NCBI GenBank assembly: GCA_009377505.1 | Contig: WHTX01000003.1 | Location: forward strand, 1-48,899 | Source: Acidimicrobiia bacterium | GTDB lineage: Bacteria > Actinomycetota > Acidimicrobiia > Acidimicrobiales > CAIXPF01 | Length of the DNA: 48,899 bases | Direction: 5' to 3' | Shown here: positions 41,385 through 48,899 of the stretch, in pieces | Layout: the number at the start of each line of letters is the position of its first letter | How positions within the stretch are numbered: the first letter of the stretch is position 1 | The notes under the pieces: model-generated | What the model was told of the DNA's origin: nothing | The model's database searches: none | Seen by the model: only the letters and a program-made list of their open reading frames with translations | Made by a program: the position numbers and the translations under genes

Positions 41385-42427
41385 ACGAGGTCGTGGGCCG
41401 CCTCGGCGAGGGCCTCGACCTGCAGGGTGTACTCGTCGGTGTCCACGTCGTCGCCGCCCATGACGCCTTTGAGGTAGCGGTTGAGCACACCCTCGACGAT
41501 GGCGGCGAGGCGCCAGTACTGGAAGGCCCGGTAGTAGTCCACCTGGCTCACGTCGCGCCCGGTCAGCTGGGCGTAGCGGCCGGTGAAGTCCTCCCGGGTG
41601 CTGAAACCGCCTGCCGTGGTCGGCGCTTGGGCGGCGCCCCGGTTCGAGGGGGCGTCCTCACCGGGCTGCACCCAGTTGTTCATGATGTAGCCGAGGTCGG
41701 CGAGGGGGTCGCCGAGCGTGCACAGCTCCCAATCGAGCACGGCGGCGACGCGACCATCAGGGCTGCTCAGCATGTTGCCGAGCCGGTAGTCGCCGTGGAC
41801 GATGGCGGAGCCCACCTGATCGGGCATGCGCGCCTCGAGGTGGGCGGCCACCTCTTCCATGATGGCCAGCTCCCGGGTCTTGGAGCCCTCCCACTGGGTG
41901 CGCCAGCGCTTGAGCTGGCGGGCGAGGTAGGCCTCGCGGCGCCCGAGGTCCCCGAGGCCCACCTCGTCGGGCTCGATGGCGTGCAGGCGGGCGAGCACCT
42001 CGACCACGTGCTCACCGAGGCCCTGGCGCGCCGCCGGCTCCAACTGGGCCTCGTCGACCTTGTCGGACGTGTCGAGGACGACGCCCTCGACGTAGCTCAT
42101 CACGTAGAACGGCGCGTCGTTGACGGCGACGTCCTCACAGAGCCCGAGCGCGGCCGGCACGGGGACGCCCCCGGCGCGGGCGACGCCCGAGATGATCTTG
42201 TGCTCTCGGGCCATGTCGTGCGCCGTGGCCAGCACGTGCCCGGTCGGCGGGCGGCGGAGCACGAAGTCCTTCCCGTCGGCGTCGGTGACCTTGTACGTGA
42301 GGTTCGAATGGCCACCGGCGATGAGCTCGAACGCCAATGGCCCGCGAGCACCCCCGATGTTCGCCTCGAACCACTTCGCCACGTCAGCGGCCCTGATGCC
42401 GACGATGTCGGCGCCGGGATCGGCCAT
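41372..42427 (-). CDS. Aminoglycoside-phosphotransferase-fold (ACAD10-like) kinase
   Basis: The 351-residue product has the APH/choline kinase fold. LIAGGHSNLTYKVTDADGKD (residues 36-55) and FVLRRPPTGHVLATAHDMAR form the nucleotide-binding lobe, and the Brenner motif HGDYRLGNML (211-220) and LDWELCTLGDPLADLGYIMN (Asp232) supply the catalytic and Mg-binding residues. This version is the 'phosphotransferase family protein' that is often encoded beside acyl-CoA dehydrogenases and is related to ACAD10/11, where it may phosphorylate 4-hydroxyacyl-CoA; it is not an antibiotic-resistance gene as such. ATG 42427 fits the family. Its C-terminus LVKTG lies inside the 15-bp tandem repeat. Confidence 0.9.
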   Translation of the reverse strand: MADPGADIVGIRAADVAKWFEANIGGARGPLAFELIAGGHSNLTYKVTDADGKDFVLRRPPTGHVLATAHDMAREHKIISGVARAGGVPVPAALGLCEDVAVNDAPFYVMSYVEGVVLDTSDKVDEAQLEPAARQGLGEHVVEVLARLHAIEPDEVGLGDLGRREAYLARQLKRWRTQWEGSKTRELAIMEEVAAHLEARMPDQVGSAIVHGDYRLGNMLSSPDGRVAAVLDWELCTLGDPLADLGYIMNNWVQPGEDAPSNRGAAQAPTTAGGFSTREDFTGRYAQLTGRDVSQVDYYRAFQYWRLAAIVEGVLNRYLKGVMGGDDVDTDEYTLQVEALAEAAHDLVKTG

Positions 42428-42581
42428 GTCGCTCCCCCTTCGTCCGGGGCAGGCACCCTACGTCGGCCCGTCGGGGGCCCACCACCTCCGCCGGCGGCCC
42501 CGCCCGGTCAGCCTGTCCCTCAGGCCGTGGTCACCTCGCCTGCCCTCGACGCGGATACCCACCCCAGCCCCCCGGAGGAGG

Positions 42582-43358
42582 ATGGCTAGCGTGGGCACCA
42601 TGTCGACCGTAGACGGCTCCACCGCCACGCTCACCGGATTCGCCGCCCGCTGCGAGCAGGTCTCCAAGGTCTACGGCTCCGGCGACACCCAGGTCCGGGC
42701 GCTCGATGGGGTCTCCGTCGGGTTCGAGCGGGGCCGCTTCAGCGCCATCATGGGGCCCTCGGGATCGGGCAAGTCGACGCTCATGCACTGCATGGCCGGG
42801 CTCGATCGTCTCAGCTCCGGCCAGACGTGGGTGGGCGACAAGGAGGTCACCAAGCTCAACGACCGTGACCTGACCGAGCTGCGACGCGACCACATCGGCT
42901 TCGTCTTCCAGGCCTTCAACCTGGTGCCGACGCTCGACGCCCGCGAGAACATCACGCTGCCCATGGCCCTCGCCGGCCGCCAGGCCGACAGCAGCTGGCT
43001 CGACTCGGTGATCGACGCGGTGGGCCTGGGCGACCGGCTGAAGCACCGGCCTGCAGAGCTGTCGGGCGGCCAGCAGCAGCGCGTGGCCGTGGCCCGGGCC
43101 CTCGCCGGCCGGCCCGAGATCATCTTCGCCGACGAGCCGACCGGCAACCTCGACTCGCGTAGCGGGGCGGAGATCCTGGCCTTCATGCAGCGGGCGACCG
43201 TCGAGCTCGGCCAGACGATCGTGATGGTGACCCACGACCCCCTCGCCGCCAGCTACTCCGGCCGGGTGGTGTTCCTCGCCGACGGCCACATCGTGGGCGA
43301 GCTCCTGGACCCGACGCCGCAGCTGATCCTGGACGAGATGAAGCGCTACGGCGACTGA
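42582..43358 (+). CDS. ABC transporter ATP-binding protein (MacB/LolD type)
   Basis: The 258-residue product is an ABC ATPase of the MacB/LolD/FtsE group, which powers FtsX-like permeases. Walker A is GPSGSGKST (residues 58-66), the Q-loop is HIGFVFQAFNLVPTLDAREN, the signature is LSGGQQQRVAVARALAGRPE, and Walker B is IIFADEPTGNLDSRSG followed by VTHDPLAASYSGRVVFLADG. Transport would export lipids, peptides or lipoproteins or act mechanically. The start is uncertain: ATG 42582 adjoins GGAGGAGG, GTG 42591 has better spacing from it, and ATG 42600 is also possible. The expected permease is not next door; an FtsX-like permease gene starts at 48634, beyond lhgO and the regulator gene. Confidence 0.92.
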   Translation: MASVGTMSTVDGSTATLTGFAARCEQVSKVYGSGDTQVRALDGVSVGFERGRFSAIMGPSGSGKSTLMHCMAGLDRLSSGQTWVGDKEVTKLNDRDLTELRRDHIGFVFQAFNLVPTLDARENITLPMALAGRQADSSWLDSVIDAVGLGDRLKHRPAELSGGQQQRVAVARALAGRPEIIFADEPTGNLDSRSGAEILAFMQRATVELGQTIVMVTHDPLAASYSGRVVFLADGHIVGELLDPTPQLILDEMKRYGD

Positions 43359-43511
43359 TCCAGGCCCGGCGGGCTTGCGGCCGAGGCCGGCCGGGCCGGC
43401 GGCCGAAAGGCGGCCGACGCGCACCTCCCGGCGCGTCAGGCGTCGCTGAGCGGCCGATGTCGCGCCGGGAGGCTACTGACGGGCCGCGTCCGCCGCTCGT
43501 ATCCTGCCCCC

Positions 43512-44720
43512 ATGGCATGGCGCGAGCACGTCGACGTGGCCATCGTCGGGGCCGGCATCCTCGGGCTGGCCACGGCCCGGGCGCTCGTGCTCGAGCGCCC
43601 CGACCTGTCCGTGGCCGTCTTCGACAAGGAGGACGGCATCGCCCGGCACCAGACGGGCAACAACTCGGGGGTCATACACGCCGGCGTCTACTACAAGCCC
43701 GGGTCGCTCAAGGCCCGCCTCACGCTGACCGGGCGGGCCGAGCTGGTCGAGCTGTGCCGGGAGCACGGCGTCCGCTACGACCTGTGCGGCAAGGTGATCG
43801 TGGCCACGAGGCCCGACGAGCTCCCCCGGCTCGAGGCGCTGGAGGGGCGGGCCACGGCGAACGGGGTGGCGGTCGAGCGCCTCGATGCCGCCGGGCTCCG
43901 CGAGCTCGAGCCCCACGCCGCCGGCGTCGCCGCCCTCCACGTGCCCTCCACCGGGATCGTCGACTTCCCGGCGGTGTGCGGGGTACTCGCTCGAGCCGTC
44001 ACCGAGAAGGGCCAGGAGCTGCACCTGGGCACGCCCGTGACGGGGCTGGTCGAGGAGGCCCACAGCGTCGTCGTGGAGGCCGGCGACGAGTACCTGCGAG
44101 CCGGGGTGGTGGTGAACTGCGCCGGGCTGCAGTCCGACCTCGTGGCGAACCTGGCGCCCACGAGCCACACCGACGTGCGGGTCATGCCCTTCCGTGGGGA
44201 GTACTACAAGCTCAAGGCACACCGCCGCGACCTGGTGCGGAACCTCATCTACCCCGTTCCCGACCCGGCGTTCCCGTTCCTGGGCGTGCACTTCACCCGC
44301 ATGATCGGCGGGGGCGTGGAGGCCGGGCCCAACGCCGTGCCCGCCCTCGCCCGGGAGGGCTACAGCTGGCGCCAGGTGCACGGGCGCGAGCTGGGCGAGG
44401 TGCTCCGGGCCCGCTCGAGCTGGGTGCTGTTGCGCAAGTACTGGCGGACCGAGCTGGGCGAGCTCTACCGTTCGGCCTCCAAGGCGGCCTTCGTCAAGGC
44501 GCTCCAGCGCCTGGTGCCCGACGTGCAGGCCGAGGACCTCGTGCGGGGCGGGGCCGGCGTGCGCGCCCAGGCCATCGCCCCCGACGGCACCCTCCTCGAC
44601 GACTTCGCCATCGTGGAGACGGCGAGGATGGTCCACGTGGTGAACGCCCCCTCCCCCGCGGCCACGGCCAGCCTCGCCATCGGCCGCCACATCGCCGGCC
44701 TGGTCACCGCCCACCTCTAG
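43512..44720 (+). CDS. lhgO: L-2-hydroxyglutarate oxidase
   Basis: The 402-residue FAD enzyme oxidises L-2-hydroxyglutarate to 2-oxoglutarate and passes electrons to the membrane quinone pool. VDVAIVGAGILGLATARALV has the dinucleotide GxGxxG (residues 13-18). RHQTGNNSGVIHAGVYYKPG is the strongly conserved LhgO segment, and MPFRGEYYKLKAHRRDLVRN, IYPVPDPAFPFLGVHFTRMI and GAGVRAQAIAPDGTLLDDFA follow as in the E. coli protein. Length matches the family (about 400-420). It may also be called an FAD-dependent DAO-family oxidoreductase. ATG 43512 is the first start giving the Rossmann strand. No paired gene of the glutarate pathway (such as GlaH) is in the window. Confidence 0.94.
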   Translation: MAWREHVDVAIVGAGILGLATARALVLERPDLSVAVFDKEDGIARHQTGNNSGVIHAGVYYKPGSLKARLTLTGRAELVELCREHGVRYDLCGKVIVATRPDELPRLEALEGRATANGVAVERLDAAGLRELEPHAAGVAALHVPSTGIVDFPAVCGVLARAVTEKGQELHLGTPVTGLVEEAHSVVVEAGDEYLRAGVVVNCAGLQSDLVANLAPTSHTDVRVMPFRGEYYKLKAHRRDLVRNLIYPVPDPAFPFLGVHFTRMIGGGVEAGPNAVPALAREGYSWRQVHGRELGEVLRARSSWVLLRKYWRTELGELYRSASKAAFVKALQRLVPDVQAEDLVRGGAGVRAQAIAPDGTLLDDFAIVETARMVHVVNAPSPAATASLAIGRHIAGLVTAHL

Positions 44721-44725
44721 CGGCC

Positions 44726-44753
44726 CTGGACGAGTAGTTCCAAGGGTCGGGAG
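44726..44753 (+). repeat. 28-29-nt dispersed motif, copy C
   Basis: GACGAGTAGTTCCAAGGGTC then GGGAG, beginning five bases after the lhgO stop. It matches copies A and B except for a G-to-A change that makes a stop in the frame reading DEWFQG in copies A and B, and a one-base deletion. It lies between convergent genes. Confidence 0.5.
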
Positions 44754-44928
44754 GCCGAAGCGGTCGGTGGGGGGGAGGGACGGGCCGGCCGGGCCCTCGC
44801 TGGGGCGGGCTCGTGCGGCAAAGGCCGGGCTAGCGTGACGACGTGGTGGGGTGCGACGGCCGTGCCGTCGGGATCACCAAGCCGGGGGGGCGGGGTGGTC
44901 GGTCTGGTCCTGACCAGGGCCGGGGCGC

Positions 44929-47900
44929 TCAGGCGACGGTTTGGCGGGGGTGCTGGGCGAGCGCGAACGCCGTGGCCCAGCCCTCGGCCTTGATGGTCAG
45001 CCCGGCCAGGCGACGCTCCGCTTCGCGGCGCACTCCCCGGGCGGAGGTGGCCTCGACCGCGGTGAGGGCGTGCGCCTCGGCCAGGCGCACGACGCCCTGC
45101 GCGACCACGTCCCCGGTGCGGTCGATCAGCTGGCGGGCGGCCGAGAAGGCGGCGATGACCTCGGACGTGTCGTCCTGCTGGGCGTGAGCGAGCCCGGCGG
45201 CGATGTAAGCGTGGGTGAGGTCGAGGTATGTCGAGCGCGGCGACTCGTGGACCCGGTCGGCCGCCCGCAACCCCCCGTAGGCGTCGCCCCTGGCCACGAG
45301 GGCCAGGGCCAGGGCCGCGAGCACCGCGGGCGCGGGGTCGGCTTCGCTGTCGGCCAGCCAGGGGCGCAGCGCGTCGAGCGCCGCGTCCACGTCGCCCCGC
45401 TGCAGGTGGGTGAGGCCGATGGCCGCCGCCCGCTCGTCTCCGCTGATCTCGCCGACGGTGGGGTCGATCCCGACGATGACGGCGAGCTGGGCCGAGGCCC
45501 GGTCGACGTCGCCGACGTGGAGCGCGGTCGAGGCGAGAGCGAGGCCGCCCATCGCCTCGCCGGCGAGGAACTGGGCCCGGCGGGAGCGGGCGGCCACGTC
45601 TTCCAGCACGTGCAGGCCCTCGGCCACCCGTCCGCTGGCCACGAGCGCCCGCCCCGAGGTCGCCTCGGCCTGGGCCTGCCCAGGGCTGTCCCCGATGCGG
45701 GCGAACAGGCCCTGGGCCTCTTCAGCCCGTTCGACGGCGGCCACGGTCCGCCCCGACCACAGCCGGACGAGCGCGGTCAGCAGCAGCATCATGGCCTCGC
45801 CGAAGCGGTCGCCCCGCTCGTGGGTGTCGGGCAGGATCTCCTCGGCCAGGCGCTCGGCCTCCCCGAGGTTGCCCTGGTGGAAGCGCGTGAAGGCGAGCAG
45901 CCCGTTTGCCCAGGCCAGGCCGGCCTGGTCGTCGATCTCGGTGAAGGTCGCCGCCGACTCGTCGATGCGGACCTCGGCATCGGCCACCCGCCCCGACAGG
46001 TACGCCACCCAGGCCAGGTTCTGCAGCGCCCAGGCCTCCCCCCGCCGGTCGCCCAGCTCGCGGAAGGTGGCGAGCGCCGCCTGGGTCGTGGCCTCGGCGT
46101 CGGGGTAGTCCCTCTGGAAGAGCAGGGTCATGCCCAGGTGCCGGAGCGTCTCGGCCTCGCCGCAGCGGTCGCCGAGGGAGCGGAAGGCGTCGAGCGCCTC
46201 GAGCAGCGTGCTGTGGGCGGGCTCCAGCGCGCCGCGGCGCTGCTCTATCTCGGCTCGCGCCATCAGCGCCCGGGCCCGGCCGTGCTCGTCCCCGAGCCGG
46301 GCGGCCAGCTCGAGCGCACAGGCCACGTCCTCGGCCGCTGCGTCGAGCTCGAACAGCCCCCAGCGGGCTTCGGCCCGACCGAGCAGGAACTCGAGACGCT
46401 GCGGGGTGGCGCTGTCGCCGGCCAGGTCGAGCGCCTGGCTGAACAGCCGGGCGGCCAGGACGTGCACCTCGCCCACCCTGGCCCGGCGCCCCGCTTCGCC
46501 GAGCCAGCGCAGCGCCCGCTCGGTGAGGTCCACGGGCAGGCCGGGCACGCCGCCGAGCTCGGAGGCGAGCGTGGCCGACGTGCCGTAGTGGAAGGCGATG
46601 CGGTCGACGGAGCCGTGGTCGAGCTGCTCGCTGTCCCCGCGTTGGTCCTCGAGCCAGACGGCGATCCCCGCGTGGCGCCGGGCCCGGTCGTTCTTGGTGA
46701 GGGTGGAGTAGGCCACCTCACGGATGAGGTCGGAGCGGAAGGTCCAGCTCCTGCCGGACAGCTCGAGCAGCTCGCGGTCGACGAGGCGGTCCAGCGCCGC
46801 CCGCCAGGCGGGCCCGCTCCCCGTGGCCGCGGCCATCTTCTCGAGGGCGAAGAGGGGGCCCGACCGGCCGACCACGGCGGCGTTCTCGACGACCTCGCGC
46901 TCCTCGGCGCTGAGACGGTCGAGCCGGGCGGCGACGAGGCCGCGCAGCGTCTCGGGCAGCTCTTGCTCGATGGGAAGGGGCAGGCCCCAGTCGGCGCCGA
47001 ACTCCGGGCCCGCGCTGACCAGCTCGGACCGGTCGGTCAGGGCGACCAGCTCCTCGAGGAAGAAGGGGTTGCCGCCGCTGCGGGCCAACAGCGTCTCCCG
47101 CAGGGCCGGCGAGATGGCCTTGCCGTCGAGCAAGCGGGACAGCAACTGCTCGGCCGCGCTGTCCTCGAGGGGGTCGAGGTTCACGACCAGCTCGTTGTAG
47201 CGGCCCGGGCGACGCGACCAGCGCGGGTCGACGAGGTGCCGGGCGCCCGCCACCAGCAGGAACGGGCAGCGGCTCAGCTTGTTCAACAAGTCGTCGAGGA
47301 GGGAGAGGACGAGGTCGTCCGCCCAGTGCAGGTCGGCGAGGCGGACGACGAGGGGCTGGTCGGCGGTGAGCCCTTCGAGGAAGCGGACGAGGGAGCGGCC
47401 CGCCTCCTCACGCGCCCGCTGCGGCTCGAGGTGGCGCAGCGGCCCCTCGTAGCCCATGAGGTGGAGCAGCGAGCCGGTGATCGGCTGGGCGGTGGCGCTC
47501 TCGGGCTTCGTGCCGAGGACCTTGGCCACGACCTCGCCGCAGCGCTGCTGGGCGTCGAGCAGGGTCATGTCCTCGCCCACCTCGCACAGCTCGCGCAGGG
47601 CCGCGCCGATGGGGTACCAGATGTTGGCCTCGCCGTAGGGCACGCAACGTGACTCGACGTGGCGGGCGCCGAACTCCCGCACCGTCCACTCGGACAGCTC
47701 GTCGGCCAGGCGGGTCTTGCCCACGCCGGCGTCGCCGAGGATGAGCACCAGACTGGCCCGGCGACGGGACACCGCCAGGCAGACGGCCCGCCGCAGCAGG
47801 ATGAGCTCGTCGTCGCGGCCCAACAGCGGGCTGCGGTGGCCCCGGGGGTAGCGGCCGGGCAGGAGGAGCACCTTCTCGGCCCGCCACGCCTCGACGGGGC

Positions 47901-48492
47901 CTTCCCGGCCCCGGGCGTGCACCACGCCCACCGGCTCGTAGGCGACGGCGAGGGAGGTGGCGTAGTAGCTGGCCGCGCCGACGTAGACCTCGCCGGGCGG
48001 GGCGGCCATCTCCAGGCGGTTGGCCGTGTTCACCACGTCGCCCATGGCGGTGTAGTCGCCGCCGGCCCGCATGGCCCCGGTCAGCACCTCGCCGGTGTTG
48101 ATGCCGATGCGCAGCTGCATGCGCGTACCGACCTCGGCTCGGTAGGCGGCCATGGTCTCCTGCATGGCGAGGGCGGCCCGCACCGCCCGCTCGGCGTCGT
48201 CCTCGTGGGCGACCGGTGCGCCGAAGAGGGCGACGATGGCGTCGCCGACGATCTTGTCCACCCGCCCGCCGAAGGACACGATGTCGCGCACCAAGCGCTC
48301 GAAGCATCGGTCCACGAGGTTCTTCACCAGCTCGGGGTCGACGGACTCGGCCATCGTCGTGAACCCGGCCAGGTCGCCGAAGAGCACGGTCACCACGCGG
48401 CGCTCGTCGGCTCGGGCCTGGAGGTCGTGCCCGCATGTCGAACAGAACCGACTGCCGTCCGGGACGGCCGACCGGCACGACGGACAGCGCAT
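44929..48492 (-). CDS. Zinc-ribbon / class III cyclase / ATPase / TPR regulator
   Basis: The 1187-residue product joins four parts. Residues 1-23 form a zinc ribbon (Cys3, 6, 17 and 20 in CPSCRSAVPDGSRFCSTCG). Residues about 32-215 form a class III nucleotide-cyclase domain with metal aspartates at Asp40 (VTVLFGDLAGFTTMAESVD) and Asp84 (DKIVGDAIVALFGAPVAH). Residues about 225-560 form a STAND/AAA-type ATPase with Walker A GDAGVGKT near residue 250. About 600 residues of TPR-type repeats follow (ERDYPDAEATTQAALATFRE, EAWALQNLAWVAYLSGRVAD). This layout is common in actinobacteria and is thought to sense a ligand through the TPR part and gate cyclase output; no LuxR domain is present. The ATG at 48492 places the ribbon at residue 1. 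It diverges from the permease gene. Confidence 0.92.
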   Translation of the reverse strand: MRCPSCRSAVPDGSRFCSTCGHDLQARADERRVVTVLFGDLAGFTTMAESVDPELVKNLVDRCFERLVRDIVSFGGRVDKIVGDAIVALFGAPVAHEDDAERAVRAALAMQETMAAYRAEVGTRMQLRIGINTGEVLTGAMRAGGDYTAMGDVVNTANRLEMAAPPGEVYVGAASYYATSLAVAYEPVGVVHARGREGPVEAWRAEKVLLLPGRYPRGHRSPLLGRDDELILLRRAVCLAVSRRRASLVLILGDAGVGKTRLADELSEWTVREFGARHVESRCVPYGEANIWYPIGAALRELCEVGEDMTLLDAQQRCGEVVAKVLGTKPESATAQPITGSLLHLMGYEGPLRHLEPQRAREEAGRSLVRFLEGLTADQPLVVRLADLHWADDLVLSLLDDLLNKLSRCPFLLVAGARHLVDPRWSRRPGRYNELVVNLDPLEDSAAEQLLSRLLDGKAISPALRETLLARSGGNPFFLEELVALTDRSELVSAGPEFGADWGLPLPIEQELPETLRGLVAARLDRLSAEEREVVENAAVVGRSGPLFALEKMAAATGSGPAWRAALDRLVDRELLELSGRSWTFRSDLIREVAYSTLTKNDRARRHAGIAVWLEDQRGDSEQLDHGSVDRIAFHYGTSATLASELGGVPGLPVDLTERALRWLGEAGRRARVGEVHVLAARLFSQALDLAGDSATPQRLEFLLGRAEARWGLFELDAAAEDVACALELAARLGDEHGRARALMARAEIEQRRGALEPAHSTLLEALDAFRSLGDRCGEAETLRHLGMTLLFQRDYPDAEATTQAALATFRELGDRRGEAWALQNLAWVAYLSGRVADAEVRIDESAATFTEIDDQAGLAWANGLLAFTRFHQGNLGEAERLAEEILPDTHERGDRFGEAMMLLLTALVRLWSGRTVAAVERAEEAQGLFARIGDSPGQAQAEATSGRALVASGRVAEGLHVLEDVAARSRRAQFLAGEAMGGLALASTALHVGDVDRASAQLAVIVGIDPTVGEISGDERAAAIGLTHLQRGDVDAALDALRPWLADSEADPAPAVLAALALALVARGDAYGGLRAADRVHESPRSTYLDLTHAYIAAGLAHAQQDDTSEVIAAFSAARQLIDRTGDVVAQGVVRLAEAHALTAVEATSARGVRREAERRLAGLTIKAEGWATAFALAQHPRQTVA

Positions 48493-48633
48493 GGCGCAAG
48501 CATACGACGCCGGCCGGTGGCTCTCGCCTGTGATCAGGGCCGCGCCGAGCGTGTCGGCGCCCCTGGGACCGGGCGGAGCGCCACGCTCGTAAGCTGCGAC
48601 GGAGCAGCTCCCGGGCTGCGCCCCAAACGCACC

Positions 48634-48899
48634 ATGCTGCTGCTCGCCATCCGAGGCCTCATCGCCGCCCGCCGGCGCCTGGCGGCCACCGGGCTGGCCG
48701 TCACCCTGGGCGTCGCCCTGGCGACGGGGGCGCTCGTCCTCGGGCGGGCCATCGATCGCGACCTCGCCGGCTCGGCAGCCGTGCCCGCCCAGGCGGCCGA
48801 CGTGGTCGTGCGCCAGCGCGTGGCCCTGCGCTCGGCCCTCGGGCCGGTGCGGTCGCGGCTGCCCGCCGCCGTGCTCGACGCCGTGCGCTCGACACCGGG
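48634..48899 (+). CDS. ABC transporter permease, FtsX-like (5' part)
   Basis: The frame from ATG 48634 is open to the right edge (88 codons seen). MLLLAIRGLIAARRRLAATG, then AVTLGVALATGALVLGRAID, is the short basic lead and first membrane span of MacB/FtsX-type permeases, followed by an outside segment (AADVVVRQRVALRSALGPVR). Only the start is in the window. It could pair with the ATPase at 42582, about 5.3 kb upstream, or with an ATPase beyond the edge. The promoter must lie in the 141 bases shared with the regulator gene. Confidence 0.75.
   Translation, partial: MLLLAIRGLIAARRRLAATGLAVTLGVALATGALVLGRAIDRDLAGSAAVPAQAADVVVRQRVALRSALGPVRSRLPAAVLDAVRSTP

Noticed and set aside
41372..42427. Aminoglycoside resistance gene
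   Set aside because: The APH fold is that of ACAD10-like metabolic phosphotransferases; no resistance-specific features are seen.
44941..47652. Long open frame antisense to the cyclase/TPR gene
   Set aside because: Same effect; the product is low-complexity Gly/Arg/Glu/Leu and the opposite strand encodes a well-supported protein.

Overview
The window is very GC-rich, gene-dense bacterial DNA with no rRNA, tRNA, CRISPR array or intact insertion sequence. Its gene set (class III CoA-transferases, crotonase-fold enzymes, two luciferase-like oxidoreductases of which one looks F420-dependent, type-2 isoleucyl-tRNA synthetase, CobU/CobS/CobT, an LPxTG-type surface protein, GTG starts) points to a high-GC actinobacterium, most likely class Acidimicrobiia. 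That placement is inferred from composition and gene families, not from a marker phylogeny.

Layout. 1-6.2 kb: tail of an unknown gene, a CaiB-type CoA-transferase, a frame-broken gene, a Uma2-family nuclease-fold protein and ileS. 6.5-14.2 kb: small-molecule metabolism (luciferase-like oxidoreductase, rhodanese, alpha/beta hydrolase, two crotonase-family enzymes, HpcH-type aldolase, a broken shikimate-kinase-like gene) and repair (msrA). 14.2-18.6 kb: a membrane GGDEF-EAL protein, a DsbB/thioredoxin pair read as one coupled unit, and a frame-broken NUDIX gene. 18.6-21 kb: cobU-cobS-cobT for cobalamin nucleotide-loop assembly. 21-31.9 kb: surface and glycan functions (two GT2 and one GT4 glycosyltransferases, an LPLTG wall-type protein, an Asp-box lipoprotein), with an F420-type oxidoreductase and a pepF-like peptidase between. 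32-37.5 kb: TPR protein, lipoprotein, second CoA-transferase, glyoxalase-like protein, class-I glutamine-amidotransferase-fold hydrolase, hexapeptide acyltransferase. 38-48.9 kb: class III aminotransferase, LysM lipoprotein, Ppx/GppA phosphatase, APH-type phosphotransferase, MacB/LolD-type ATPase, LhgO, a 1187-residue zinc-ribbon/cyclase/ATPase/TPR regulator, and the start of an ABC permease.

Two features stand out. First, five genes are broken by single-base frame changes or a stop (1584-2203, 10309-10832, 17878-18565, 26439-27443, 29676-31882) although the flanking protein reads normally. This means either draft-assembly errors or real decay. Second, the spacers carry several kinds of short repeats: a 41-nt hairpin in two copies, a 28-29-nt motif in three copies, a 100-bp inverted repeat that supplies the stop codons of two convergent genes, a 43-bp tandem array, a 15-bp tandem array carrying stop codons, and a hairpin plus U-tract terminator in the leader of the acyltransferase gene.
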